Shown here one piece after another: positions 1 through 9,144 of a stretch of 33,014 nt of DNA. The stretch is taken from positions 1-33,014 of the forward strand of contig JAILKW010000129.1 of the NCBI GenBank assembly GCA_024693455.1, given 5' to 3'. The notes beneath the pieces were generated by a model. That model was not told the origin of the DNA and did not search any database. It was given only the letters and a program-made list of their open reading frames with translations. Source of the stretch: Lachnospiraceae bacterium (GTDB lineage: Bacteria; Bacillota; Clostridia; Lachnospirales; Lachnospiraceae). Every line of letters starts with the position of its first letter. Positions within the stretch are counted from its first letter, which is position 1. Made by a program: the position numbers and the translations under genes.

Positions 1-1488
1 ATTAACCCTATAAACGGGGCAAAGGTACCTATTTGGTTGTCTGATTACGTACTTGCTGATTACGGAACCGGAGCTATCATGTGTGTTCCTGCTCATGATG
101 ACAGAGATTTTGCTTTTGCCAAGAAATTCGATATACCCATCATCCAGGTTATTGCCAAGGACGGTGTGGAAATAGAAGATATGCAGGAAGCTTATACCGA
201 TGCAGTGGGAACTATGATCAATTCCGGTGACTGGAACGGTATGGAGTCTGCAGAGCTTAAGGAAAAAGCACCTGAAATGATCGAAAAGATGGGTGCGGGA
301 AAGAAGACAACCAACTACAAGCTTCGTGACTGGGTATTTTCAAGACAAAGATATTGGGGTGAGCCTATTCCCATTGTTCATTGCGAAAAATGCGGTCCTG
401 TAGCTGTTCCCGAAGAAGAGCTTCCTTTGCTTCTTCCCGATGTTGAATCATATCAACCTACAGGAACAGGAGAGAGTCCCCTTGCAGACATTACGGATTG
501 GGTTAACACAACCTGTCCCTGCTGCGGCGGACCTGCAAAAAGAGAAACTAACACAATGCCTCAGTGGGCCGGTTCTTCATGGTATTTCCTTCGTTATGTT
601 GACAACAAAAACGACAATGAGCTTGTATCAAAAGAAAAAGCAGACAAGTATCTTCCGGTAGATATGTACATCGGAGGAGTAGAGCATGCGGTACTTCACC
701 TTCTTTATGCAAGATTCTACACCAAGTTTTTGTATGATATCGGAGTAGTTGATTTTGAAGAGCCCTTCAAAAAGCTTTTCAACCAGGGAATGATAACCGG
801 TAAAAACGGTATCAAGATGTCAAAATCCAAAGGAAACGTTGTTTCTCCGGATGATCTAGTACGTGATTACGGTTGCGATTCACTTAGGATTTATGAGCTC
901 TTTGTAGGACCGCCCGAGCTTGACAGTGAGTGGGACGACAGAGGAATAGACGGTGTTTATCGTTTCCTTTCAAGAGTTTGGAGACTGTTTTCGGACAATG
1001 CAGAAAAAGACGTTCCCGAGACTAAGGAGCTTATTAAAGTACGTAATCAGATGATCCGTGATATCACAAATCGTCTTGAAGGATTTTCACTTAACACTGT
1101 AATATCCGGATTTATGGAGTATACCAATAAGCTTGTTGATATATCCAAAAAGACCGGTATCGACAAAGAAACCCTTCATACATTCACACTTCTTCTTGCA
1201 CCTTTTGCTCCTCATATTGCAGAAGAGCTGCACGAAGCCATAGGATGTGAAGGCTCAGTATTTACAGAGACCTGGCCCGATTATGATGAAGCTCTTTGCG
1301 TTGAGGATGAAATAGAAGTTGCGGTTCAGATCAACGGAAAGCTTAAGGAAGTTGTTGCGCTCTCAAAGGATGTATCCAAAGAGGATGCAATTTCAGCAGC
1401 AAAAGCGGCGCTTGGGGATAAACTGAGCGGAAACATAGTAAAAGAGATTTATGTGCCCGGCAAGATAATTAATATAGTTGTTAAATAA
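1..1488 (+). CDS. leuS: Leucyl-tRNA synthetase, C-terminal part (5' truncated by window edge)
   Basis: Reading frame is open from base 1 (INPINGAKVPIWLSDYVLADYGTGAIMCVPAHDDRDFAFA...); KMSKS signature (GIKMSKSKGNVVSPDD), editing-domain and anticodon-binding-domain sequence typical of LeuRS. Confidence 0.97.
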   Translation: MNPINGAKVPIWLSDYVLADYGTGAIMCVPAHDDRDFAFAKKFDIPIIQVIAKDGVEIEDMQEAYTDAVGTMINSGDWNGMESAELKEKAPEMIEKMGAGKKTTNYKLRDWVFSRQRYWGEPIPIVHCEKCGPVAVPEEELPLLLPDVESYQPTGTGESPLADITDWVNTTCPCCGGPAKRETNTMPQWAGSSWYFLRYVDNKNDNELVSKEKADKYLPVDMYIGGVEHAVLHLLYARFYTKFLYDIGVVDFEEPFKKLFNQGMITGKNGIKMSKSKGNVVSPDDLVRDYGCDSLRIYELFVGPPELDSEWDDRGIDGVYRFLSRVWRLFSDNAEKDVPETKELIKVRNQMIRDITNRLEGFSLNTVISGFMEYTNKLVDISKKTGIDKETLHTFTLLLAPFAPHIAEELHEAIGCEGSVFTETWPDYDEALCVEDEIEVAVQINGKLKEVVALSKDVSKEDAISAAKAALGDKLSGNIVKEIYVPGKIINIVVK

Positions 1489-1505
1489 TTATCTTTATAT
1501 GGCAA

Positions 1506-1910
1506 GGCCGCATTGTCCGGGGATGAATCACCGCTCGCTCTATAACACGAGCTCGCTTTAGATTATCCCCGTACAATGCTTCAAAATATTGCATGAATTA
1601 TTATATTAAAATGTTTGATCTGCTTGCCGGACAATAAATGGGAAGAGAGTGCAGGGCCGCATTGCCCGAGACTTTAGATTATCCCCGTACAATGCTTCGA
1701 AATATTGTATGAATTATTATATTAAAATGTTTGATCTGCTTGCCGGATAATAAATGGGAAGAGAGTGCAAGGCCGCATTGCCCGGGACTTTAGATTATCC
1801 CCGTACAATGCTTCGAAATAATGCATGATTTATTATAATAAAATGCCTGATCTGCTTGTCGGGCAATAAATGGAAAGAGAGTGCAAGGCCGCATTACTCG
1901 CTTTTAAGAC
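1506..1910. repeat. Tandem ~116-bp intergenic repeat: three full units (starting ~1506, ~1655, ~1771) plus a short partial unit (~1887-1900)
   Basis: Motif GGCCGCATTG(C/T)CCG...TTTAGATTATCCCCGTACAATGCTTC(G/A)AAAT...TGATCTGCTTG(C/T)CGG...CAATAAATGG(G/A)AAGAGAGTGCA recurs at spacings of 149, 116 and 116 bp; units 2 and 3 are ~90% identical by eye; unit 1 carries 33 extra bp. Confidence 0.93.
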
Positions 1911-1926
1911 AAAAAAGGAGAGAGAT

Positions 1927-3135
1927 ATGGGAAAGATAGAAATGAAGACTCCGCTTGTTGAGATGGACGGAGATGAAATGACCAGAGTTCTTTGGCAGAT
2001 AATAAAGGATGAGCTCATTTTGCCGTTTGTGGATTTAAAAAGCGAGTATTATGATCTCGGACTTAAGAAACGAGATGAGACCGATGATGAGATAACGAAA
2101 CAGTCGGCCGAAGCAACAAAGAAATACGGAGTGGCTGTAAAGTGTGCCACTATCACCCCTAATGCCGCAAGAGTGGAGGAATATGACCTTAAAAGAATGT
2201 ATCCTTCACCCAACGGAACGATAAGAGCTATCCTGGACGGAACGGTTTTTAGGGCTCCGATACTTGTTAAAGGGATTGAGCCCTGTGTTAAAAACTGGAA
2301 AAAGCCAATAACTATTGCCCGTCATGCATACGGAGACGTTTATAAAGCATCCGAGATGAAGATTCCCGGAGCAGGCAAAGTTGAACTGGTTTACACAGCG
2401 GATGACGGCAGTGAGCAAAGAGTCCTTGTACATGAATTTAAAGGTGCGGGAGTTGTTCAGGGACAACATAATCTGACAGCTTCCATAGAAAGTTTTGCCA
2501 GAAGTTGTTTTGAATACGCATTGGCCGAAAAACAGGATCTTTGGTTTGCCACAAAGGATACTATTTCAAAACAGTACGATCATACCTTCAAAGATATTTT
2601 CAGTGAGATTTTTGAAGCAGAATACAAAGATAAATTCGATGCTGCCGGAATAGAGTATTTCTATACCTTGATCGATGATGCGGTTGCAAGAGTAATGAAG
2701 TCCGAAGGCGGATTTATCTGGGCATGTAAGAATTATGACGGAGATGTTATGAGTGACATGCTTTCTTCGGCTTTCGGATCACTTGCAATGATGACATCAG
2801 TGCTTGTTTCTCCTCAGGGATATTATGAGTATGAAGCTGCACACGGAACCGTTCAGCGTCATTATTACAAGCATCTTAAAGGTGAAGAAACTTCAACCAA
2901 TTCGGTTGCTACAATATTTGCATGGAGCGGTGCTTTCAGAAAAAGGGCACAGCTTGATGAGCTTCCCGAACTCGAAAAATATGCAAACGCTCTTGAGAAA
3001 GCGACAATTGCTACTATAGAAAATGGGAAAATGACCGGAGATCTTGCCCGTATTACCACAATGAGTGACCCTGTTGTTTTAAACAGCAAAGACTTCATTG
3101 TAGCAATAAGAGAAGAACTTGAAAAAATTCTTTAA
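1927..3135 (+). CDS. icd: NADP-dependent isocitrate dehydrogenase (eukaryotic-like type II family)
   Basis: [34 protein letters not shown]..., [32 protein letters not shown] at 1927 is preceded by AAGGAGAGAG ribosome-binding site; the ORF-track start at 1870 lies inside the upstream repeat. Confidence 0.95.
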   Translation: MGKIEMKTPLVEMDGDEMTRVLWQIIKDELILPFVDLKSEYYDLGLKKRDETDDEITKQSAEATKKYGVAVKCATITPNAARVEEYDLKRMYPSPNGTIRAILDGTVFRAPILVKGIEPCVKNWKKPITIARHAYGDVYKASEMKIPGAGKVELVYTADDGSEQRVLVHEFKGAGVVQGQHNLTASIESFARSCFEYALAEKQDLWFATKDTISKQYDHTFKDIFSEIFEAEYKDKFDAAGIEYFYTLIDDAVARVMKSEGGFIWACKNYDGDVMSDMLSSAFGSLAMMTSVLVSPQGYYEYEAAHGTVQRHYYKHLKGEETSTNSVATIFAWSGAFRKRAQLDELPELEKYANALEKATIATIENGKMTGDLARITTMSDPVVLNSKDFIVAIREELEKIL

Positions 3136-3153
3136 CAGGAGATTTATTAATTA

Positions 3154-5076
3154 ATGTTACTTTCGGTGTCTAATGTTTCAAAAGAATATCCCGGTAATCT
3201 TTTGTTTTCCGGAGTGTCTTTTTTGATCGATAAGGGAGAAAAGACTGCAATTGTCGGAAATAACGGATGTGGAAAAAGTACACTTCTGAAGATAATAGTG
3301 GGCGAAGAAAGATCGGACGACGGAAGTATTATTTTCGAAAAGGATTCTTCCTTCGGATATCTTGCGCAGTATCAGGAAGAAGATGCTTTCGGAACCATAT
3401 ATGATTACGTGATAGAAGCTCGTCCGGATATCCTCGAGATGGAGGACGAGCTTTCCCGGATGGAAGAAAAAATGGCAGACCTTGATGAGGATGAACTGCA
3501 TTCTTTCATGGAAAGCTACGAAAACAAACGCCATATTTTTTCCTCTATAGGAGGAGAAAGCTATCGCAGTGAAGCAGTAGGCGTATTAAAGGGTTTGGGT
3601 TTTACGGAAGATGAATTTACCCATGATGTAAAAAAACTCTCCGGAGGCCAGAAGACGAGAGCCGCATTATCAAGGCTTTTGCTTTCCGAGCCCGACATAC
3701 TGCTTCTTGACGAGCCTATAAACCATTTGGATATTACAGCGATAGAATGGCTTGAAGGTTTCCTTAAAAATTATAAAGGAGCCGTTATAATAGTTGCTCA
3801 TGACAGGTACTTTCTGGACCGGGTAGTAAGTCGTGTTTTAGACTTATCTGAACATGGTATCCGGGATTATAAGGGAAACTATTCCGAGTTTGTAAGACAA
3901 AAAGACATATATTTAAGTGCTCGTTTTTCCGAGTACGAAAAACAGCAAAAGCAGATCGCTCATGAAAAAGCGGTAATCGAAAAACTCAGAAGTTATAACA
4001 GGGAAAAGTCCATAAAAAGAGCTGAGAGTCGTGTGAAAAAGCTTAATAAAATTGAACTCATCGAGAAACCCAAAGATGAGGATTCATCCATGACGCTTTC
4101 TCTTTCTTCGGGAAAACGAAGTGGAGAGGATGTTCTTGATGTCTCGGGTCTTTCTAAAAGTTACGGTCAAAAAGAGCTGTTTACCGATCTGTCATTTCAT
4201 ATCACAAGAGGCGAAAGAGTTGCTCTTATCGGCGAAAACGGAATCGGGAAATCGACAATTCTTAAGATAATCAACGATCAGGTGCCGGCCGACGGAGGAG
4301 TGATCCGCATAGGCAGTAATGTCAGTATCGGATATTACGATCAGGAACAACAGCTTCTTGATGAATCAAAAACCTTGTTTGATGAGATGAGTGACTCATA
4401 CCCCGGACTTGATAATACAAAAATCAGAAATGTATTGGCTGCTTTTTTATTTACCGGAGAAGATGTTTATAAAAGGATAAGCGATCTTTCCGGAGGTGAA
4501 AGAGGAAGGATATCTCTTGCAAAGCTTATGCTCAGGGATGCAAACTTTTTGATCCTTGATGAGCCTACAAACCACCTGGATATGCAATCAAAAGAAATAC
4601 TTGAAAATGCACTTGCGATCTATGACGGAACAGTATTTTTTGTATCGCACGACAGATATTTTGTAAACAGCTGTGCGGAAAAGATACTTGAACTTACTTC
4701 AAAAGGACTGCGTATCTTTTACGGTGATTACGATTATTATCTCGAAAAAAGAGATAATGTAAACAGTCCGGATACGGATTCAAAAGATGATGTGTCAAGT
4801 ACAGACAATGTATCAAAAGATACAACTTCATCGGGGAAAGCAGATTGGGAGGAGCAAAAGAAAGAGGCTGCAAGACAAAAGAAACGTCAGATTCGTCTTG
4901 CTGAGGTTGAGAATGAGATATCCGCATTGGAGGATGAAAAGCAAAGCTTATCCGAAGAAATGTATAAAGATGAAGTTGCGACAAATTCAGCTAAGTTAAA
5001 TGAAATTTCAACCAGGCTTTCGGAAATAGATAATAAGCTTGATCCTCTTTATGACGAATGGGAAGAACTTAGCTAA
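3154..5076 (+). CDS. ABC-F family ATP-binding protein (YdiF-like, two ABC domains)
   Basis: Two Walker A motifs (GNNGCGKSTL, GENGIGKSTI), two LSGG signatures, DEPINHLD/DEPTNHLD, no transmembrane segments; located directly upstream of rex as ydiF is in Bacillus. Confidence 0.92.
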   Translation: MLLSVSNVSKEYPGNLLFSGVSFLIDKGEKTAIVGNNGCGKSTLLKIIVGEERSDDGSIIFEKDSSFGYLAQYQEEDAFGTIYDYVIEARPDILEMEDELSRMEEKMADLDEDELHSFMESYENKRHIFSSIGGESYRSEAVGVLKGLGFTEDEFTHDVKKLSGGQKTRAALSRLLLSEPDILLLDEPINHLDITAIEWLEGFLKNYKGAVIIVAHDRYFLDRVVSRVLDLSEHGIRDYKGNYSEFVRQKDIYLSARFSEYEKQQKQIAHEKAVIEKLRSYNREKSIKRAESRVKKLNKIELIEKPKDEDSSMTLSLSSGKRSGEDVLDVSGLSKSYGQKELFTDLSFHITRGERVALIGENGIGKSTILKIINDQVPADGGVIRIGSNVSIGYYDQEQQLLDESKTLFDEMSDSYPGLDNTKIRNVLAAFLFTGEDVYKRISDLSGGERGRISLAKLMLRDANFLILDEPTNHLDMQSKEILENALAIYDGTVFFVSHDRYFVNSCAEKILELTSKGLRIFYGDYDYYLEKRDNVNSPDTDSKDDVSSTDNVSKDTTSSGKADWEEQKKEAARQKKRQIRLAEVENEISALEDEKQSLSEEMYKDEVATNSAKLNEISTRLSEIDNKLDPLYDEWEELS

Positions 5077-5092
5077 ACAACGGGGAAATGAA

Positions 5093-5722
5093 ATGGAAAA
5101 AGAAATATCACAGGCAGTGATCAGAAGAATGCCAAGATATTACAGATATTTAGGGGAATTGCTTGAAAGTGGGATCGAGCGTATTTCATCAAGAGAACTT
5201 TCGGTTCTGATGCATGTAACAGCTTCACAGATCAGGCAGGATCTTAATAACTTCGGCGGATTCGGGCAGACCGGATATGGTTATAATGTCAGTTTTTTAC
5301 ATGATGAGATCGGAAGAATTTTAGGTCTTAAAAATGTAAATGACATAATTGTTGTCGGAGTTGGAAATCTCGGAAGGGCTATTGCCAATTATATAATAGC
5401 AGGTGATGAGGCCTTTTCTCTTATCGGATTATTTGATCTTGATAAACAAAAGAAAGGAGAAACTGTATGCGGGATTCCGATTATGCATACAGATGAACTA
5501 AAGGATTTTTGTACGTCCAGAAAGGTTGATATAGCGGTTCTTTCAATGCCTAAAGAGAATGCACCTTCTGTTGCCGCAGAACTGATTTCTTACGGAATTA
5601 AAGGCTTTTGGAATTTTGCACATGTTGATATTGACACTCCTTCCGGAGTTGCTGTTGAAAATGTGCATCTTTCGGAGTCGCTTATGAATCTTTCATATGA
5701 AATGACCGGAGGGGGAGTGTAA
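5093..5722 (+). CDS. rex: Redox-sensing transcriptional repressor Rex
   Basis: N-terminal winged helix (ISQAVIRRMPRYYRYLGELLESGIERISSRELSVLMHVTASQIRQDLNNFGGFGQTGYGYNV) plus Rossmann fold (VVGVGNLGRAIANY); ATG at 5093 with GGGGA Shine-Dalgarno is a better start than 5039. Confidence 0.96.
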   Translation: MEKEISQAVIRRMPRYYRYLGELLESGIERISSRELSVLMHVTASQIRQDLNNFGGFGQTGYGYNVSFLHDEIGRILGLKNVNDIIVVGVGNLGRAIANYIIAGDEAFSLIGLFDLDKQKKGETVCGIPIMHTDELKDFCTSRKVDIAVLSMPKENAPSVAAELISYGIKGFWNFAHVDIDTPSGVAVENVHLSESLMNLSYEMTGGGV

Positions 5723-5723
5723 T

Positions 5724-6530
5724 ATGGATGAAGATTCTTTTAAGCTTGCACTAAAGGGAGCCAGAATACCGGTTTTGGTTTTAGATCAAAAATGGCACAG
5801 GCTGTTTGCTTTAAGCGGCAAACCGGAAGAGATCAAAGAACTTGAAACAGAACTTAATGAACTTCTTGCGAGACAGGGAAAATTAACAACAGAGATAAAA
5901 GAACTTAAAAAGCTTAAGAATAAACTGATGCAAGGCATTGTTGCCAATATGGAAACATCCAAAGACGGCAAACTTGAAAAATCCGTAAACCTGGATCAAA
6001 ACAAGAAGTTGATCGAAGAAACGAATCAAAAAATTGAAGAAGATGAAGATGAACTTTTGGATCTTCCTCCTCAGATAAAAGAAAAAAACGAGGAGCTTAT
6101 GATGGAAACAATGAAATTCACCTACGAAAAGCTCCGAAGTAACACAAACGAAGTAAAAGATATAGCAAATTGGATCGCCCAGGTCAGGGTAGATCTTAAG
6201 AAAAATATAATAAAAAAGCAAAACAGAGAGATCAACAACAGGGAAATATATGCTTACATGCATGACATCTTCGGAAAAGACGTTATCAATATTTTCGATA
6301 TCAAAAACGATGTTGAGATCGCGCTTGTCAGCAAGGATTCCGCAGGAGCTTCACCCGGACAGGATATAAGCGATAAGACTATAGATGTCGAGCCCAAAAA
6401 AGAAACTGTTGTAAAAGAAAAACCCACGGAAAACTTTGATGCTCAAATGTTAAAGCCCGGAGAAAGTCCGGGCGGATCAGACAATAAAAAAGAAAGCAAT
6501 GATGAGGATGAGGAAGACTGGGATTTATGA
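5724..6530 (+). CDS. Hypothetical coiled-coil protein with acidic C-terminal tail
   Basis: Short N-terminal segment ALKGARIPVLVLDQKWHRLF followed by Leu/Glu/Lys heptad-like region and an Asp/Glu-rich C-terminus (NDEDEEDWDL); start right after rex stop, ATGA overlap with next gene. Confidence 0.85.
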   Translation: MDEDSFKLALKGARIPVLVLDQKWHRLFALSGKPEEIKELETELNELLARQGKLTTEIKELKKLKNKLMQGIVANMETSKDGKLEKSVNLDQNKKLIEETNQKIEEDEDELLDLPPQIKEKNEELMMETMKFTYEKLRSNTNEVKDIANWIAQVRVDLKKNIIKKQNREINNREIYAYMHDIFGKDVINIFDIKNDVEIALVSKDSAGASPGQDISDKTIDVEPKKETVVKEKPTENFDAQMLKPGESPGGSDNKKESNDEDEEDWDL

Positions 6531-8005
6531 AAATATATGTAACTCCGGATCAGATGAAAGATGCTGACAAAAACACTCAGGAAGTATTTAAAATGGACGG
6601 TCTTGTTCTTATGGAACGGGCTGCTTTGTTCACTGTCGACGTTATCAAAAGTCTTTGTGATAAAAACTGCTGCATAGCTGTTCTTGCAGGCTCGGGAAAC
6701 AACGGAGGAGACGGAATTGCAATTGCAAGGCTGCTTTGGGAGGAAGGCTATCAGAGTGCGGTTTATTTATGCGGCGACAAAGCCAAAATGACAAAGGATT
6801 GCTTGAGACAGTATGAAACAGCAACCATTTACAAAGTTCCGTTTTTGGACAACCTTTCAGAATTGTCCGGATTCGGACTGATCGTGGATGCTGTTACGGG
6901 TGTGGGATTTAAGGGAGAATTACGCAAAGAGGTGGCTGAAATCACCGGATTTGCAAATACACTTAATGCCAAAAGGATAGCGGTTGATATGCCGACCGGG
7001 GTGTCTTCGGATGACGGAAGTGCGTCCTGTGATTCCTTTAATGCAGATGTGACCGTAACCTTCGGTTTCGAAAAAATCGGCCAGCATCTGTATCCGGGCA
7101 AAGCATTATGCGGTGAAGTGGTAAGAGGCAGGATCGGTATTACAGACAGATCCCTTTCACCGGATGATAAGTATATATTCGGGATAGAAAACAGCGATCT
7201 AACAAGAATGATCCCGGCCCGAAGACCCGACAGTCATAAGGGTACTTACGGGAAAGTGCTTATAATAGCCGGATCATCCGGTATGGCCGGCGCCGCTTAT
7301 ATGTGTGCAGCTTCAGCTTTTGCCTGCGGATGCGGTATGGTTAAGATAATATCGGTTCCCGAAAACCGAAATATACTTCAGACACTTATTCCCGAAGCTA
7401 TGTTTGCGGAGATCGATGAATATAATTTTCAGGATATCATTGATGAGAACCTCGGCTGGGCAGATGTCGTAGTTGCAGGATGCGGACTTTCCCAAAGCTC
7501 CCTGGCTTTTTCGGTAATAGATTATCTTGCGTCTTATTGCGAACTTCCCCTGGTGTTGGATGCAGACGGACTTAATCTTTTTTCCGAAGAACATCCTCAT
7601 ATAGCCTCTGTTGACTGCGTTTTTACTCCCCACATAGGCGAGATGGAAAGACTGACCGGATATATGCGTGAAGAAATTGAAAAAAATGCACTTCCGATAG
7701 CAGAAAAATATGCTTCGGATCTTGGCGTTACGCTTGTATTAAAGAGTTCTTCAACGGTTATATTTGATAAAAAAGGCAGGGGATTTATTAATGATAACGG
7801 TTGCAGCGGAATGGCCACAGCCGGCAGCGGAGATGTTCTTTCGGGTATGATAGGCGGTCTTATGGCTCAAAAGATACCCGGTAATTTGGCAGCACCTCTT
7901 GCCGCATATATTCACGGACTTGCCGGAAGTTACGCTGCAAGCGAAATGGGAGAATCCGGCATGAAAGCATCTGATATTATAAGTGGAATAAAAAAGGTTT
8001 TATAA
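6527..8005 (+). CDS. nnr: Bifunctional NAD(P)H-hydrate epimerase / ADP-dependent NAD(P)H-hydrate dehydratase
   Basis: N-terminal YjeF_N domain (GSGNNGGDGIAIARLL, VDAVTGVGFKGELR) fused to a carbohydrate-kinase-like domain (TPHIGEMERLTG, NGCSGMATAGSGDVLSGMIGG). Confidence 0.94.
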   Translation: MKIYVTPDQMKDADKNTQEVFKMDGLVLMERAALFTVDVIKSLCDKNCCIAVLAGSGNNGGDGIAIARLLWEEGYQSAVYLCGDKAKMTKDCLRQYETATIYKVPFLDNLSELSGFGLIVDAVTGVGFKGELRKEVAEITGFANTLNAKRIAVDMPTGVSSDDGSASCDSFNADVTVTFGFEKIGQHLYPGKALCGEVVRGRIGITDRSLSPDDKYIFGIENSDLTRMIPARRPDSHKGTYGKVLIIAGSSGMAGAAYMCAASAFACGCGMVKIISVPENRNILQTLIPEAMFAEIDEYNFQDIIDENLGWADVVVAGCGLSQSSLAFSVIDYLASYCELPLVLDADGLNLFSEEHPHIASVDCVFTPHIGEMERLTGYMREEIEKNALPIAEKYASDLGVTLVLKSSSTVIFDKKGRGFINDNGCSGMATAGSGDVLSGMIGGLMAQKIPGNLAAPLAAYIHGLAGSYAASEMGESGMKASDIISGIKKVL

Positions 8006-8019
8006 ATATTGGTATTAAT

Positions 8020-9144
8020 ATGGATGAGATGAGATTATCAGCAACGGTTGACATAAGAGCTATTCGTTCAAATATAACAGAATGCAAAAAAAGATTAAAT
8101 GACGGTGTGAAGATTTTTGCGGTATTAAAGGCAGACGGTTACGGCCATGGAGCCATTCCCATTGCAAAAGAAATGGAAAAGTGGGATGAAGTATTCGGAA
8201 TAGCCGTAGCTACTGCGGATGAAGCATTTGAGATGCGCCAAAACAATATCACAAAACCGATCCTAATCCTCGGATACACCTTCCCCGACTCCTACGAGAA
8301 GATAGCGGAGTATGAGATCAGACCGGCTGTTTTCACAGCACAAATGGCCAAAGATTATGCAGCTGCAGCTAAAAAAACAGGAAAAAAAGTATATTGTCAT
8401 ATTAAGATAGATACCGGCATGCACCGGATCGGTTATCAGGTAAACGAAGAAGCTGCGGATGAGATCGCGGAGATATTTAAGTGTAAAGACCTGATCCCTG
8501 AAGGGATATTTACTCATTTTGCAAGAGCGGATGAGGTAGATAAGTCCCATGCCATAAAGCAGAAGGCTTTATTTGACCAAATGATAGATTACCTGGACAA
8601 AAGAGGAGTTAAGTTTGATATAAGACATTGCTCGAATTCCGCAGCGGCTATGGAACTTCCGGATATGAATATGGATGCGGTAAGACTTGGAATAGTTATG
8701 TACGGTTTATGGCCTTCGGATGAAATGGATCACTCGTTTCCTCTCAAACCGGCACTTTCTTTATACAGTCATATCGTGTACATTAAAGAACTTCCCGCGG
8801 GTTGCCCGGTTAGCTATGGCGGAATATATGTTACCCCGTCCAAACGAAGGATAGCAACAATTCCCGTCGGCTATGCGGACGGTTATCCCAGATCATTGTC
8901 GAATAAAGCTTCGGTTATAATAAAAGGCAAACCGGCACCTATAGTCGGAAGAGTATGTATGGATCAAATGATGGTTGATATTACCGATATACCGGATGCA
9001 GGCCTTCTTGATAAGGTCACACTTATAGGAAATGATGGAGATGTTACCATAACCATGGAGGAACTTGGTGACATTTCCGGTAGATTTAATTATGAACTTG
9101 CCTGTGATCTCGGGAACAGAGTCAGGAGGATATTCGTTGGGTAG
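8020..9144 (+). CDS. alr: Alanine racemase
   Basis: PLP-lysine motif AVLKADGYGHGA, HIKIDTGMHRIGY, RVCMDQMMVDITD; located after nnr. Confidence 0.96.
   Translation: MDEMRLSATVDIRAIRSNITECKKRLNDGVKIFAVLKADGYGHGAIPIAKEMEKWDEVFGIAVATADEAFEMRQNNITKPILILGYTFPDSYEKIAEYEIRPAVFTAQMAKDYAAAAKKTGKKVYCHIKIDTGMHRIGYQVNEEAADEIAEIFKCKDLIPEGIFTHFARADEVDKSHAIKQKALFDQMIDYLDKRGVKFDIRHCSNSAAAMELPDMNMDAVRLGIVMYGLWPSDEMDHSFPLKPALSLYSHIVYIKELPAGCPVSYGGIYVTPSKRRIATIPVGYADGYPRSLSNKASVIIKGKPAPIVGRVCMDQMMVDITDIPDAGLLDKVTLIGNDGDVTITMEELGDISGRFNYELACDLGNRVRRIFVG

Noticed and set aside
1506-1910. Possible CRISPR array in the leuS-icd spacer
   Set aside because: The units are near-contiguous 116-bp tandem copies without unique spacers, and no cas genes are nearby.
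1870-1926. N-terminal extension of Icd from ORF-track start 1870
   Set aside because: The extension is repeat-derived sequence lacking a Shine-Dalgarno; ATG 1927 has AAGGAG and matches the family N-terminus.
3154-5076. ABC-F protein as an antibiotic-resistance determinant
   Set aside because: Its position next to rex matches the housekeeping YdiF-type ABC-F; nothing in the sequence points to a resistance subtype.
5077-5092. Rex operator controlling rex
   Set aside because: The gap to the ABC-F gene is 16 nt and contains no TTGTGA/TTAACAA-type palindrome.
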